Source: Manduca sexta
Taxonomy: Eukaryota; Arthropoda; Insecta; Lepidoptera; Sphingidae
DNA: 64,000 nt
NCBI RefSeq assembly: GCF_014839805.1
Contig: NC_051140.1
Span: 13,661,826-13,725,825, forward strand
Direction: 5' to 3'
The notes beneath the pieces were generated by a model. It did not search any database. It saw nothing but the letters and a program-made list of their open reading frames with translations, and was not told the DNA's origin. Made by a program: the position numbers and the translations under genes. Positions 37,301 through 52,300 of the stretch are shown here, piece after piece; the first letter of the stretch is position 1; each line of letters opens with the position of its first letter.

Positions 37301-40300
37301 GTGACGCGTGGTCAGCACAGGCGCAATTCTTCAGTGATGCTACTGCTTCTTGTTGGGAAGAGACTAGTGACGTAGCCGCCGACTTTTCTGCAGAGTTCAC
37401 AAGGTAAATATTTTTATAAAACTGATGCAATTATTAAGCAATACTGCATTACGGTGTAATACCTTTAATTAATAGCTCAAGTGAAAACAATAATATACAC
37501 TGTGACAAAAAAAAATAATAATGGAAGAATTATAATAGACAGAAAAAGCTTACTAAGATTGAATTCTGAAATATATATATTTGCATAGTAATATATCATC
37601 TTTCATCTCATAAACTTGTTGACTATTTCCTATTCGTCTTTAAAGACAAATTGCTGTTTATGGTGTTGGAAGGAGATTTATGTCAATTATACGCAATCTT
37701 GCTAAAAGTAAAGCGAAATCCACACTCGTCTCTAGTTGGATTAATCAAACTGGCTGTGTACTCTATATGGTTCATGGAGGAAGTTAAGACGAGATTTCAG
37801 CTGTTCTCGACTTCAGATTGCCCTAATTAGGAAAACCGAACATTTTAACTTTATCCTATTAAATCTGAGGACATACCCATTAGTCGATAGGTTAGGAAAG
37901 AAGTTTTTGATTACAAATAATATTCTACAAAAACTTATGCTTAAACTCCCTATCAATTCATAATGTAACAAAAATCGCTTTTGCGACTCGTACATGGTAA
38001 TAATGACGTATCATTACATTTTGCAACGGCTGTTACTAGCAAATTTTACTTGCATGTAATAAAAAATGTTAATGATGTCATTAAAAAAAGCCATAAATCA
38101 CTTAACAAGCCATTAAATTCGAATATCAATTTTATATTGGCAGTTACGGTGAAAGCGTTGACACGTCACGAGAATGACATACAAATTACGTGGCAGTTTT
38201 TTCAAGTTACGACATAAACCGCAAAGTTAAATAGCTTAATGACCTTGGTTGGAGTTCAAAGGTGAAGTCAGATATTACAAGCGTCAACGTTGAGTGATTG
38301 CAACCTTCGCTGTGATGAATCTGCTTAATCGTTGCGGTTCTTTAGTAAAATACTTTAACAGCGTTTGAAGTTTCTTCAATGTTATTTTTTTATTTTCTTA
38401 CCTGAGTAAATATCAAGTCTTGTATTACCGCGTAATATCCATTTTTTATCTTGTCGTGTAATCAATCACCTTTTTGTCTTCAGTATATTTTGAAATTAAA
38501 CTATTTTTCGGATTTTATTTTTTCATATTATAATTTTCTTCCGATGTTTCGAAGACTGCAGTCATGTGATTTTAATGTGTCACATTCGCGAAAACAAAAG
38601 AAATCATAATTAAGTATACTCATTAGCCTTGAATATTTAGAGATGTAGCTTTAAAGGTACCTGAAAAGAAATAGTTTACAGATGCATATCTTTTATCAGA
38701 GTTTCTTAAAGGTTTTAACATCCTGGAGCCACCACCAGTTTTAAATTTTAAAAATAAAAATAAATGTATCTGCTGCTGTTACTGAACACATATTTGACAA
38801 AAAAATTAAGGGAGAAAAGTAGAATATTAAAACCGCGATAAAATCCGAAAAATAGTTTAGTTTAAATGTCTAACTTTCACGTAAACATAAGAAGGCATTA
38901 TAAAAAAAAAATTACAAAAATAAACAAAAGTTTCTTCACATATTTTGCATATTAAATTTTTTTTGTACTTTAAAACTATTGGTGTATACCTATCTATACT
39001 TAATATATAAAACTGAAGAGTTTGTTTGTTTGTTTGAACACGCTAATCTCAGGAACTACCGGTTCAAACTGAAAAATTATTTTTGTGTTAGATCGCCCTT
39101 TGTTTGTGTAGTGCTATAGGCTATATATCATCACGCTATAACCCAATAGGAGCGGAGCAGTAATGGCTAATCTCAGGAACTACCGGCTCGAACTGAAAAA
39201 ATATTTTTGTGTTGGATAGCCCTTTGTTCCTGGAGTGCTATAGGCTATATATCATCACGCTATGACCAATAGCAGCGGAGCAGTAATGAAACATGTTGCA
39301 AAAACGGGGAAAATTTATTAGTTTTGAGAGCTTTCGTTGCGTGCGCTGCGTAAACGGTTAAAGTTATGCAACAATGATGTATGACGGGATTGTTCCTCTT
39401 AAAAAGTTCTACAAAAATATATTATAAAACAAAGTTCCCTGCTGCATCTGTCTGCCTGAACGTGTTAAACCCAAAAACTACCCAACGTATTAGAATAAAA
39501 TTTGGTATGGAGACAGTTTGAAACCCTGGGAAGAACATAGGCTCCCGGGAAAATGTATAGCGTGACTTTTATAACGGAAAAATGTAGCCTGAAAAACTTT
39601 ATAACGCGGGCGGAACCGCGGACAAAAGCTAGTATATTATAATAAACAATAATAGTGTGTAGGGCCATTCTATGTAGTGTCGAGCAATTACGAGACTGAA
39701 ATCAAAGCACACGGTAACAAGCGACGTAGCTCTAAATTTGCCATAAAATACATCTTGTAACCGTATATCCTAGCGGAAACCAAACAGCAAAGTCGTATCA
39801 TAAGCGTAATTTGGACATTTAGCTTAACTATACATTTTGTATTTTAGTCAAGGGAACTGCTTAAACACACGGCAGTTTATGTGTGCATGTAACTAACAAA
39901 ATGTATACAAAAAAAATACAGAGTATATATATTTAAAAAATCGACCAAAGTCGTCTGCCAGCTACATGTTTCACGTATCTTGTCGCTCATTACTTATGAA
40001 TATGGCCTTTTAGTATGATCCGTTTTCTTTTGTACTTCAAACATAGCTTAAGAAGATAGAAACACCTAGATGTGAATATCCCCGTAAAAACTAAAGTCAT
40101 ATAATTTATATAGGATATTTGGGGCGTAACTGAATACTCTCCTTAAACAAGTCCGCTGATTACCTTACATACTGTATATTATATACATATGCAACAGGAG
40201 TTATTAAAATATATATGGATATAGCCAAAGATTTGGTCTTATTGAAACGTTTTAGTGTCTATATGATTATCATAAGTATATAATAGATAAATAAAGCCAC

Positions 40301-43300
40301 CACTGAAAGCGTGTTCATCTACGTGGTTGAAAACGGGAATTACAATTCTATTCCACAATACCAGTGGTCATATAGGGGTAAATTTACGAGACATATTTTC
40401 TACCAAAATCGTAATTGTTTCATAATATTTTAGGAATTTAGACCACGTGACCACTACACGGAATCTTAAATCCGATATACAAATATTAAGATATTATTCC
40501 AAAAAGTAATAGTGCGATAAGTTTGTGTAACATTGTAAAGAGTCTATCGGAAGAAATAAAAGAAATCACACCATTAAGATATTTTTAGAGCGCAAGGGCA
40601 TTCAGACTAGAGACGATAATAGGACGGTAACAAACGCAGAGCATCATCATAAAAGCAAATTGACTAGCGGGTCCGAGAACGATGCAAGATTACTTTTATG
40701 TCTGTCGTATCTAAAAGACGAAGCTTGCTGGGTTTATATCGTAGCCTGTATTACGCTACATAAAACCTTATCAAGGAGACATCGGTGGTCACACAGACCA
40801 TACTAGAGACAATTCGTTTAGTGCTTCCAATGTTTCAGTATTTACACACAATGTGTCTGTACACATTATTATGATGTTTGGTTTATTGATGGTTCTCTGG
40901 TTCTGGGATAGACCGCTACGATTGTTACTCTCTTGTTTTCTATTTTCCAAATCATTCAAGAGTTTAGTTCCTTAATAAAGTTTTGTATTAATTCTATATT
41001 TTAGTACGTCGCTTCAATTACTACTGTCTATTAAATGGAACAATTTAATAAAATTTTCTTATATCTAGTAGCAAAAAACTATTTTCAAATGTCTCACTGA
41101 ATTTATTAAAGCTTCTCATAAATAAACATGTGATTATTATTAATGAAATTCATTACAATAATTCATGTTTTTTTAATCTGTTACAGTGGACATTGGTTTT
41201 ACATTTTTTTTTACCTACTATTTTAATGGATTTAGATACTCAATTATTGTACTAGAGAACTAACTAGCCTAAAAGGCTCTCAGAGGATCAGAAGACCTTT
41301 AAAAGTTACTGTAATTAAAGAAGTTGGGCACGTGTAATTTAAAAGCATCTTGAGTGCAAAGTAAAAGGGAAAATTTTTCGTGCATGAATGGATTGTGGTC
41401 TCGATATATTTATTGCGTGTGATCCATCGCACCGCTCACGGTACGTGTTCTGACAGTGACGAGGGTAACTTTGACCATCGAATTTCCAACCGGTTCTAAT
41501 AGCTTTGACCACGGGACTTTTAGCGCTAATTTAGTAGGTTTTCGTAGAAATTCTAGTACTTTTTAAAGTGTAAATTTTCGGAAAAAAATGGTTATTCATA
41601 TAATATTTACGCCGTTCTTCTTGGTTGGTTGATTATAGGCGTTGTGCTCGATATTTTTTTTATTATAATGTTTGAGACCGCTATAATTTTTTTATTCAAC
41701 TACAAATAGTTTTGATTAACACTGGCTAGTGTCTATGTATACTTGAGATAAAAATATATTATTCAATACTTTTCAGACCTTTGGTTCTGGTTCAACTGTA
41801 GGACAATCAACATTACGGAAGAATTAACTCTTTTTAGTTCAAAATTAATGTGTAGGATTTTATTAAGTGTGCTCACAAAAATGTGCGTATAAAATTTTTT
41901 ACAAGCCATCACCATCAGAAGAGTGCGTTACATCGTTACATAACCTTATCAGTCTTGAAAGTCTAACGTTTGGCAGTAGATATCAATGATAATGTTATGT
42001 AATAAAGAAGTTTGTAGTCTGATAAGTACTGAGATATTATAATCACACAACATTAACATAATATGTAAATCGAAAAATGTATTCACCAATCTTTTTAGTG
42101 AATTATCATGCTTTTTTATTTAGTGTTTTCAATTGTAAATTAATATTGTGTATTTTCGTCTGGTATCTCGTTGTTGTTCAGTAATGTATTGTGGGTCGAC
42201 CATAATATATTAAGTTTAATTTTGAAGAAAGTGTAGGTACTATGTCACTGGCTGTTCGTATGTACAGTTTTTGATATTTCATGCTTTTCATGTCTTTGTT
42301 CGGGGTTTAGTATATTTACTCTCAAAACTATTGTTGCAATAATGTACCTAATAAACAATATAAATTCCATCAAGATATAAAAAAAAACAATAAGTACAAC
42401 ACAAACAAAAAAGAAACACACTAAAGAATTTCATTTAGTACCTTGAGTTTATTTAATAGGCTATTGAGTCTTTAAGTAGCCACAACGTTCGGCAAAATTT
42501 GTTAAAGTAGATCTACCGAACATGACTCGTGTTATGTTCCGCGTCATCTGGTAATCTCGCACGCTGGCTGCTGGCAGCACAGTTAACAAACATTTACCTC
42601 ATGTGACACGTCACATTATTTCACGCGTTACATCGCAATAGGCGATCGGCCTATACTTGATTTTGTACATTATTCTATATGTAATGGTTAATAATACGAA
42701 AAAAAAGCACTCCTGCAAAAATTGGTTAAAAATGAGCGATTTATTCATATTTAAAATATTGTAATGTGCAGAAGTGGGCGCGATGTGGGGATATCGCTTC
42801 ATCTCTTTCTTTCGCACGCGTCGTAATTTCCGATGACGTCATATGTGGGTGTTTAGTCTCTTTTCTGTTTCCTGTTAATTACCCCTTCCACCGAAATTCA
42901 AAGAGTTATAACTTGTTAATTTTTTACCGGATTTTAATAATTCCTTCTGTGTTATAATTTAAATTATGTAACTATTTGATAATAGTAAAGAACAAAAATG
43001 AGTCCGTCCGAATACATCAAATTGTTTGTTTATAAAATATTTCTAACATATCCCTCTCACAATTAAATTTAAAAGGTTAAACAACATTACATTTGGCGAA
43101 TTGAGTTTTCAATAATAAGTGACCAAGAGCGAGCTCAGTAGACTCTTACCAAACATTAGAAGTACGTTTCGACGGTTCGTTGCTTATAAAATATGCAAAA
43201 GGTCGCTTGTTTAACAAACATAGTTCCTTCGTCATTCACGTTGTACGTAAACATAAAATGTAATGTAACAACTTAACGGTTGTGACAATCCCATTCTAAT

Positions 43301-46300
43301 TATTACTTTATATACACCTACCCTGCCTATTTTTCGGGGTTATGGTGTGTGTTTACCTCTTTAGGTCGCCAACTCTATATATCTTGATTAGTATAGTGGA
43401 TTACGTATACGTGGCGCGCTTTAGCCTTTGATTTCGTATGCAGCTCGATTGATAGTCTCTTGTTCACTAGACTTCATTATGGCTCACGTATACCAACTCC
43501 GCGTCATGATATACTTATAGGTAGATAGATACCTGACATTCAAGGTGTCAGACGAAACTTAAGGTAATATTATAATCTATATATATAAAAATGTATCCTT
43601 ATTTCCCTTGGTCACGCTATCACGCATGAACGGCTGGATCGATTTCACTATTATAATTTTTTTTGTTGTATTTCTTATTGTAAGGAGAAGGGTCTTATGA
43701 AAAAAAAAATCAAAAAATTGCGCAGAAAATTAGAAAATTTAAGGGACAACGTCTGTCGGGTCTACTAGTATACAATAAATAAACAAACACACATGACGCC
43801 TCTTATCTCCAAAAGGGTAGACAGGGCACCCACTTTTCGTCTGAGTGTTTCATACCACGATGTCGTAAGGTGTGAGACTTCCGCCATATCCGATACAAAT
43901 TCGAAACTTTGAGCTAATATTCATAAAATATTATTATCATTTTACCTAGCCCGGGATTCGAATCCAGAACCTCAGGGCGGTGTCGTACCGCACGCCATTC
44001 ACACGGCGGTCAAATATGTATATTTATTTTAATTTATTTATATGCACACTAAGTATACAATAATAGCAGTTGTTACATTTGATGTGTTTATAACTTTGTA
44101 GCCCTTTTTGGGAATTACGAAATAAAGGGCGCTATATTAATATAAATTATCAAATAAGATACCAAAAATAGTAGTTATTAAAATTATGAAGACAATATAA
44201 CTTGTAGTATCGTTTATATTCTAAAGGAACTTCAAGTATTCTTCTATTGTATAATAGCTATTTTATACAAGGTATTACAATGTATATTTCGTATATTTGG
44301 CCGAAATACAACTCTTAGCCAATTTGGAGAGTAATGTCCTAATTGTGAATAGAACTACGGAAAAGCTCACGAGAGGAATGAACTAACCATCAATCAGTTG
44401 TCACACGAACTATAAAACCGACGCTAAATTACTTTAGCTATTTCGTGCTCATGTACTAAGATTATATAAATTACTAAGCGACACTTTCTGGGTGAAAGAT
44501 ACAAGGACTCATCGTTGACCCCTCGAAAATGGTGTAAGACCCACGTTCCTAGATCGAAGCGTTATTTAATAAAATACGTGATCAGCATGTGATGTCGGAA
44601 CTATCCAGGAGCGGCGAATGTGTCCAGAAAAAATGTGAAATGCGTATTCTATGACAATGACTAATGACACAATACCAAAACTCAAACGAGTCCCTTTTTT
44701 GTTAAGAAGTTTGCGAACATTGCAAATTCATCAGAGCAAGGTTGAACAATGAATTGAATATATTAACGCCATCTTAAGCGTAATTAATATGGTTTAAAGA
44801 TTTAATTTTCTCCCAGAAAACCGCAATCAAACAAGCCTATTGTAGACAAAGTTTTTCTATAGACATATCTGTTTCTCAGTGCTGACGGCATGGCAGCCTT
44901 TGTAGTGCGCAGACATAGGGCCGCTGTGATTGGCTAATATTGAGATACAACTTGAATCTAGTTGGCTGTCAGATAAACAAAGCTGAGAAACAGACTTGTT
45001 ATCACAGAAATGTTGGGACCTTAGATAAAAAAATGTCTAAGAATAAGGGGGATAGTGAATAGCATAACATTACCATTTGAAGATTTCCAGATAACTTACA
45101 AAAGTATTATTAAAACTAAAACCAACGACTCTCGCTCACACAAACAACATTTTATACATGAACTTTTAACTACGGAATACTCGCGAACAAGCCATGGACA
45201 CTTTACTGCCGTCATTATTTTGTTCACCCGATAGTGATGACATTGTTGTTGGTGGGTTCTGTGAAATGATTTGTAATGTTAAGATCGTATTGGAAGACTT
45301 TACGTATATTTCAATTAATTTCTTTCTTGTTATACCTATTTCATGGACATGAAATTGGTGTCCTTATATTCAAGTAAATTCGCGGAATCTATTTACACTT
45401 CAATCTCTTGCAATAAGCCTGTTCTATCATAAATTAAATAGAAGTTAATGTATCTCTGGTATAACTGAATGGTTTACTAACATGTGCTTAAACTAGCATG
45501 AAATATTGCAGTCATAATTAAAATAACATATTATCATTCGGAAATTGTCATAATGTGGATAATGTTTAGACGGTTTAAGCGAATTTCAGCGGCCTGCCCG
45601 CACTAAGCCTATTTAACAAATAATCATATCACCAGCAATGGTTAGATTAATTAGCCGTGGTCGATGTAGTTGTTTCGTATACCTTATGTTTATGTTTGGT
45701 AGCGAACACTAAAATATTCATAAATACACGCTTGAAAACCTTGTTAGGAATAAAACTTAATGGATCTGCTTATTGAGTTGGATTAATTAAAGTATTGATG
45801 TCAATAAGGTTTAGAAATTAAAGTCTTATAGAAATATAATATTAGTTATAATAATTTAAAGAGAAAACTCATTGGAAAATCAATCTGAGGTCAAATACAT
45901 TTTGTGATTTAATTCTGTACTACAATATCATGTTGTAGAAGGTTGTTGCAGGAATTAACAAAACTGAATTATAAGATGTGCTATAATATTTTTGGGTTTA
46001 ATCCAACTTGTTCACATTATCATAAATCGGTCTGAACTGCATGGAAGCAAATATTGGCTGGCGGCCAGCCTGTGCAAGCTGACTCGGCGAAATGATCACC
46101 ATCTATTGACATGACTTGAGTAGGTGGATTCTCTTTTTATTTCATTCAGAAATTAGGACGATTATGTAGGTCAGGTCAACGTTGAATACTGTTTTACGCA
46201 CTCTCGTCTTGGCCGCTATTATAATCTTTCCTCATCCGTAGTCATCTTCCTTTTTACTGTATTCTTCACCACGAGTCTGGCCTCTTTTTGAAGGATTTGT

Positions 46301-49300
46301 TTTTATATGAGCAAATAGATGTTACTTGCGCCTTCGTCAGCGTGTAATACTTTACCCTGGAGGAAAGTATTACTGTGTATTTTTAGTTAGAATGTAGCAT
46401 TATAGTCTACGTGTGTGCAAAATTACATCCAAATCCGTTTAGTATTTTCGGTGTTTATTTCTAACAAACACCCAGCCATCTATACACTGCTGCTTACAAA
46501 CTATCGCAATTATTTACAAACTTTGACGTTCATTTCTTATTCTGTTTGGACAAAATGTCTACGAGCTCGTCTTAGCCGACTAATATGTACAGTACATATA
46601 TGGTCCAAATAGTTACTCTAATACATTCCAATAATTCATTCAGTAGTCTGTATTATCAGGAATGTGTCAGTGTAATCGATTTGCCGTCACGTTTACAGTA
46701 GGAGCGTCCGTAAAAATATTTGCATATTAAAATTGAAAGTTCAGTGAGATTACTTTGTATAGACACATGAATGAAATACTGGCTGTTTAATCAATCCAAT
46801 GAATATTTATGTTGATAAAATTATAAGTATAGAGAGTAATTTTGTTATCAATTTGATTTGAAATATTTTGAATCTTATGCCTCCGATTGATTCCCTTTTA
46901 ATTTTTGTCCTTTTAGCTTTTTAAGTATAACATAATATAATTTTAGTTAGTTCTAGTTATATATTCTCATATTATGTAATAGCATAATTTAACAATGTAC
47001 GCATTACTTTAAAGAATGTTGTGTACTCCTTTAAGTTGGTTGTGCATCAGAATGTGACCATCGTTATACTACTTCTGTAAAAATTCAATGTATAATCTGC
47101 TGGAGTACCTAAAATTAAATAAATAAATAAATAAATAAATTTGGACGGCGCGGCACGACGGGGCCACTCAGGATGAAGCTTGATATCGGCGGGTCGGTTC
47201 GGATATTGCATGTTCACACACATTTCCTTTCCGAAGGAGATAGGAACGTGGGCGTTTACTGCTTGTCCACGTTCAGTTCTGTCGATTAAATAATATTAAT
47301 GGTTTACACAGTTTTGAACAGGTTTTAATTATTCATTTTTGTTTCATAGATTGGTAACTGCTTTGTTCGTTAGTTTGCGTTTGATATGTTAGGCAATCAA
47401 AATGTTGTTAAGGTTATGTTTATAACTAGTTGAATGCGATATCGAAAAATCAAAATCTTGTTCTATATCGTCTGATTAATATACCTACTAAGCATGTATA
47501 CGTACGTGCCTTTGTCTACTTTTGAATAAGTTAAAATAAAGAAAACATTTACAAATGCAGCTACAGGACATACAGTTTTAAATATAATAAACATCAGCAA
47601 ATCATAATCGTGTTAATGCTTATTCGTTGTAAATCTTAATAAAGTATATTGAAAATTTACAATATATATAAAACGTCTAGGCTATGGATAATGTTTTAAT
47701 GGCATTAAGGCTGGTGTTAGATTTATTATCGCGATGTTCAGCTAACACATCTGGCAGACTGGGCTCAAAGAAAATTTACGATTTAAAACCAAAGTTCACA
47801 GCTGCGAAGACGTCTACAGGACTTTGAAATTCTAAATAATGTGTTTACTCATTAAACCTTAATAAAACTTAGAAATAAAAAGCTTACGATTCTCTATTTT
47901 ATTTCAAATTATTTAAAGTATACATAAAATAATTAAACATACTAATTGTCCGTCATAAAATACTTAACGTTGTTGCCAAGTACAGTCAGCTAAAGTAGTT
48001 GAACAAATAAAACATTTCAAATGGTCTTTAAACTTTTGTGACCGTATAAAATTTGTTTTTTCTTTACAAAAACATCATTTAAGGGCTTTATTTTAGATAA
48101 AAAAAGAAAAAAACGATTAAAGTTAATGCGTAGAAGCGTGTTGAAGTATTGAATTTGTTGAGCTACTTTTGAGACTGACTGTACATCCAACACGCGTCAT
48201 TGTAAGTTCAATTTATTGGAATTGCTACCATTATGTCATAATATGTTACGTCATAACACAATATAAGTTGCAATTACCATAATTTCGAAACGTACGCAAT
48301 ATGTGACATATTAGGTTACGTAAATATTATGAGTGATTAATTTTGATTCAAACTGATAATTAATATTATATATATCTTAATATATGCGAGTATACCGTTT
48401 GAACTTGGTACATTTTATAATTATGTCATACATTTGTTTTATTATTAAGTTTATTATGTGTTTTTCTCTTTTTTTTATTATCGACCTGCCTCCGTCGACC
48501 CTGCACCACCCTAAGATTGACTGGCAGAAAATTCCAATGACATTAAGTCCGCCTGTATACCATGTGTACAAAATGTAAATAAAAATTAATTTGTGAATTG
48601 TCATCATCAGTTTTCAAACTATATTATAAAAATACTACAAAATTAAATTATGCTCTTTAGTACTCATTGTGAGTATTAAAAAGTCTGTTGAAAAATCATA
48701 CATTTTTCTAAGATTTCTTTTACAAACATACGTAACTTAATATGATAAATTAGGTCCTGTTTTTACGACCGGTCCACTATACTAAGAACTAAGAAATACA
48801 TGAACTAAAATATCTAATTTATTACTTTATTACGACAGTATTTCTTTTTTCAGAGAAACAAGAATATCTACAGCTGCTGCCTTAGCGGGAAGTACCGAAG
48901 TGCCCGAAAAAGCTTTAATGGCGACGTTTGCACTTTTGAACTTAGTACCCGGAGCTGAAGGAAGCAATATCTGGAGACAAGTTGGACGAGTAGAAGGTCG
49001 AACAGTTAAACTACATACAATAGTGTGGCCTGGTGGACGCCTTGTGGCACACGGCCAATCGGATGGTGCTCGAACAATATTCCGCATAGTCACTGCATTG
49101 GCTCCGCCTTTTGTCATGGAAGGCGAACTTGATGAAGATGGCCAATGTCTTAGAGGTCTTACGTGCCACCGTCCTCAAACCTCAGACCGAGATAATCTTA
49201 CTCTTGCCTTCAATGAATTAGAAAGGGAAAGCGATCAAGACGCAGAAGATTTTTTCTTTCCAACCCCCAAACCTTCATTTTCGAAAATGGCCACGCATTG

Positions 49301-52300
49301 TTGTTATGGTTTAGCTATGGACCTTCTGGAGAATATTGCGCAAGAACTGGAATTTGATTTTCACTTATATGTCGTTGAAGACGGTCTATACGGATCTCGG
49401 AAACTTATAAAACCGTTTCGTAGAGTACACGACTATAAAGGCTCACCTCATGATTACATTCTATTGAACGAACAAAGCTACCGGTCTCAATATCGGAATG
49501 GTCATAAAGTTTTAGAAGAGGGTGTTGAAAATGAATATCCCTACGAGGTAGATACAGACGAAGATCTTGAAAAATGGAATGGTATTGTTGGAGATTTAGT
49601 TTCCGGAGCCGCCCATATGTCTTTTGCAGCACTTAGCGTGTCCGCGGCGAGGGCAGAAGTTATTGATTTCAGTCAACCGTATTTTTTTAGCGGAGTGTCG
49701 ATATTGGCTGCTCCGAATCAAAGACCTGATATCCCTTTGCTTGCATTTTTATTACCATTTTCCCCAGAATTGTGGATAGCTATATTTACTTCACTAAACG
49801 TAACAGCTATAGCCGTGGCAATTTATGAGTGGTTGTCACCATTTGGACTCAATCCGTGGGGGCGACAAAGATCAAAAAACTTTAGTATATCTAGTGCTCT
49901 ATGGGTTATGTGGGGTTTGTTGTGCGGTCACCTGGTTGCATTTAAGGCTCCTAAAAGTTGGCCTAATAAGTTCCTCATTAACGTTTGGGGTGGTTTTTCT
50001 GTGATATTTGTTGCCAGTTACACAGCCAATATCGCCGCACTTATTGCAGGACTATTTTTCCACAACGCTGTAGATGATTACCAAGGGCGTAGCAATGTAA
50101 GCAATCCCAAATCAAATCTGTGATATTTATGACTTATTTAATACCTCGAGGAAGTAATACAAATATTTATACCGACAGTGGCTTTCGCTTCGAGTGGGCA
50201 CGGCAAGATCGTCAGTGTCTGAATATTATGTTCAGCGAAATAATCCACAGCTGGCGGAGCAAATGCGTCGTTACGCCCTTCAAGACATCGAGGAAGGTAT
50301 TCAGCGGCTCAGGTAATGATATTATGTTGTGTGCTCATAAAGATAATATCCGTCAAAATAATATTTTCTGGATGGGTTTTAAATTTTCTTGATGCTGCTA
50401 ATGGATTTTGTGAAGTCATTCATATAAGAAACTAAATTTAAACTTTCTAATATTAAACGTAAAAAAATGTTACACAATCGTTCCACGTATATGGAAGTTA
50501 ATAAAGTTGGAAATATAATGCGGGAATCTCTGGTGCCATGGCACGAAACAAAACTACCATTTAATGGCCCAAGGCGTTAGAGTCCCCATAAAATACGAGT
50601 CCCTCTAATCTATATACCCATCTCTGTTGAATATTGCTGGAATACATTACGCTCATATTTCACCGTCAAAAATAAAATATGAGTTAAGTTACTGAACTTA
50701 TGTGTAAGTTAAACTTCATAATATATTATTTGAAATAAAATGTTCTTCAATTTCATTCTTAATTTCAAATTGTTTTCTAATTATATGAGAATGTTATATC
50801 ATTGCTGTGGCTTGACGACACTATGCTTAAGAAGTTTGGTAACATTTATTTTATTTGATTTTAAAGTTTTTTAAAGTCTTCGAAACGTCGGGAGAAAAGT
50901 AAAATATTAAAACCGCGATAAAATTCGTAAAATAGTTTAATTTAAATAAATATAAATTAGCTTTATATTTCATTTTTTTATTCGCCGAATCCAATAAACC
51001 ACAACTTATAGTTATATTTATAGTTACATTTAGTCTGAGACATAAATATATGTTATAAATCAAAGGTACGTGCAACAGTTCTAGTTAGAAATTGCATAAG
51101 TTGCAAGTTTGCAATAAACTACACAGAGAGACCGGTTACAATTGCACTTTGTACAGCAGGAAGTGAAAATGGTTATTGTTATTATTCAACATAAGAATTC
51201 AGTTACATTACTCTGTAGTGTCTGTTTTTATTATTATGATAGAGGACGTATTATAACTTTGTACGTACTTTTAGGCTCCCGTCCTCTTAGAACTTTTTAA
51301 ATTTAAGACGATTTATCAAACATTTAAACCCTATCAGTATATGAAAATTTAAATAGAACCAATTCCAAGAACGAACTATTAATTCCAATTTAATATGAGA
51401 CAAAATTAGACTTAACACTAATTATAAGTACAAATTTATTACTTTTTAAAAACAGTTAAGTTAAAGCACGAGTCACTTGTTTAGGTTATACCATTCTTTT
51501 TTTGTAGAAACGGAACTCTAGATCTGCTAATAGCTGACACGCCGGTCCTAGATTATTATCGCGCTACTGATCACGGTTGCAAACTACAACGTGTCGGAGA
51601 TCACGCTCTCGCTGAAGACACGTATGCTATCGGAATGGCAAAAGGATTTCCTTTGAAGGTAATGTAACACATGCGTACATTTTAATATGAAACTCATTGC
51701 TAACCATATAATTTTATTACTCGAAGCTGGAGTTTACATGCGATATTTTCTGTTATGGTATCACTTTAAAATTTTTCGTGTTTTAAAGATGTTTATTGTC
51801 TAAACAGTGTATAGGAGTTTATTTAATGTAATGTGGATTGCGAAAATTTTAAAACAGTACACGACTTAGTTCTAAAGAAACGAAGGTTTTAAAATCCAAT
51901 TCTGATATTTGCATACTTATTTTACATGGTAAAATGTGACATATGAATAAAACCATAACATATAGCTATTTAGCTTTAGTGAACGTCACGAAATCTGAAC
52001 ACAGTACTAAGAAATATGGAATATATTTACATAAGAGCAAGGACTTTTAAGAATTTAAGTGGTGGGGGACGATTCCGGTTCTCAACATGAAAGATTGATG
52101 GATGACTCACGCGAACCTCCTAATGGTGTGATCGATAGTCGGTTGTCATGTTACTGCGGCTCATCCGATTATACGTCATTTTATCTTGACGTTGCTCTAT
52201 ACTCCAGAGAATTTCGCAGATCAATTCTATAAATCAGCGGGTTAGATAGTTTTTATATGGAGCTATGAGTCAGTTGTGGTTCCCTTTCGTCTCAAACCTT

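Larger units (their letters stand above)
37404..48853 (+). other. Nmdar2 intron 6 (11.4 kb), repeat-rich
   Basis: Holds a foldback copy (38496-38862), a Helitron (38993-39632), a short Helitron (43576-43768), a SINE-like repeat (about 43797-44020), a small inverted-repeat element (44868-44994), an (AAAT)n run (47116-47141) and a MITE (47983-48181). I recognise nothing in 39634-43575 or 45000-47100. Confidence 0.65.

Noticed and set aside
50097..50178. Reading through from exon 7 into the following intron
   Set aside because: The frame stops within nine codons, and splicing to 50179 restores family sequence (LSLRVGTARSSVSEYYVQ).
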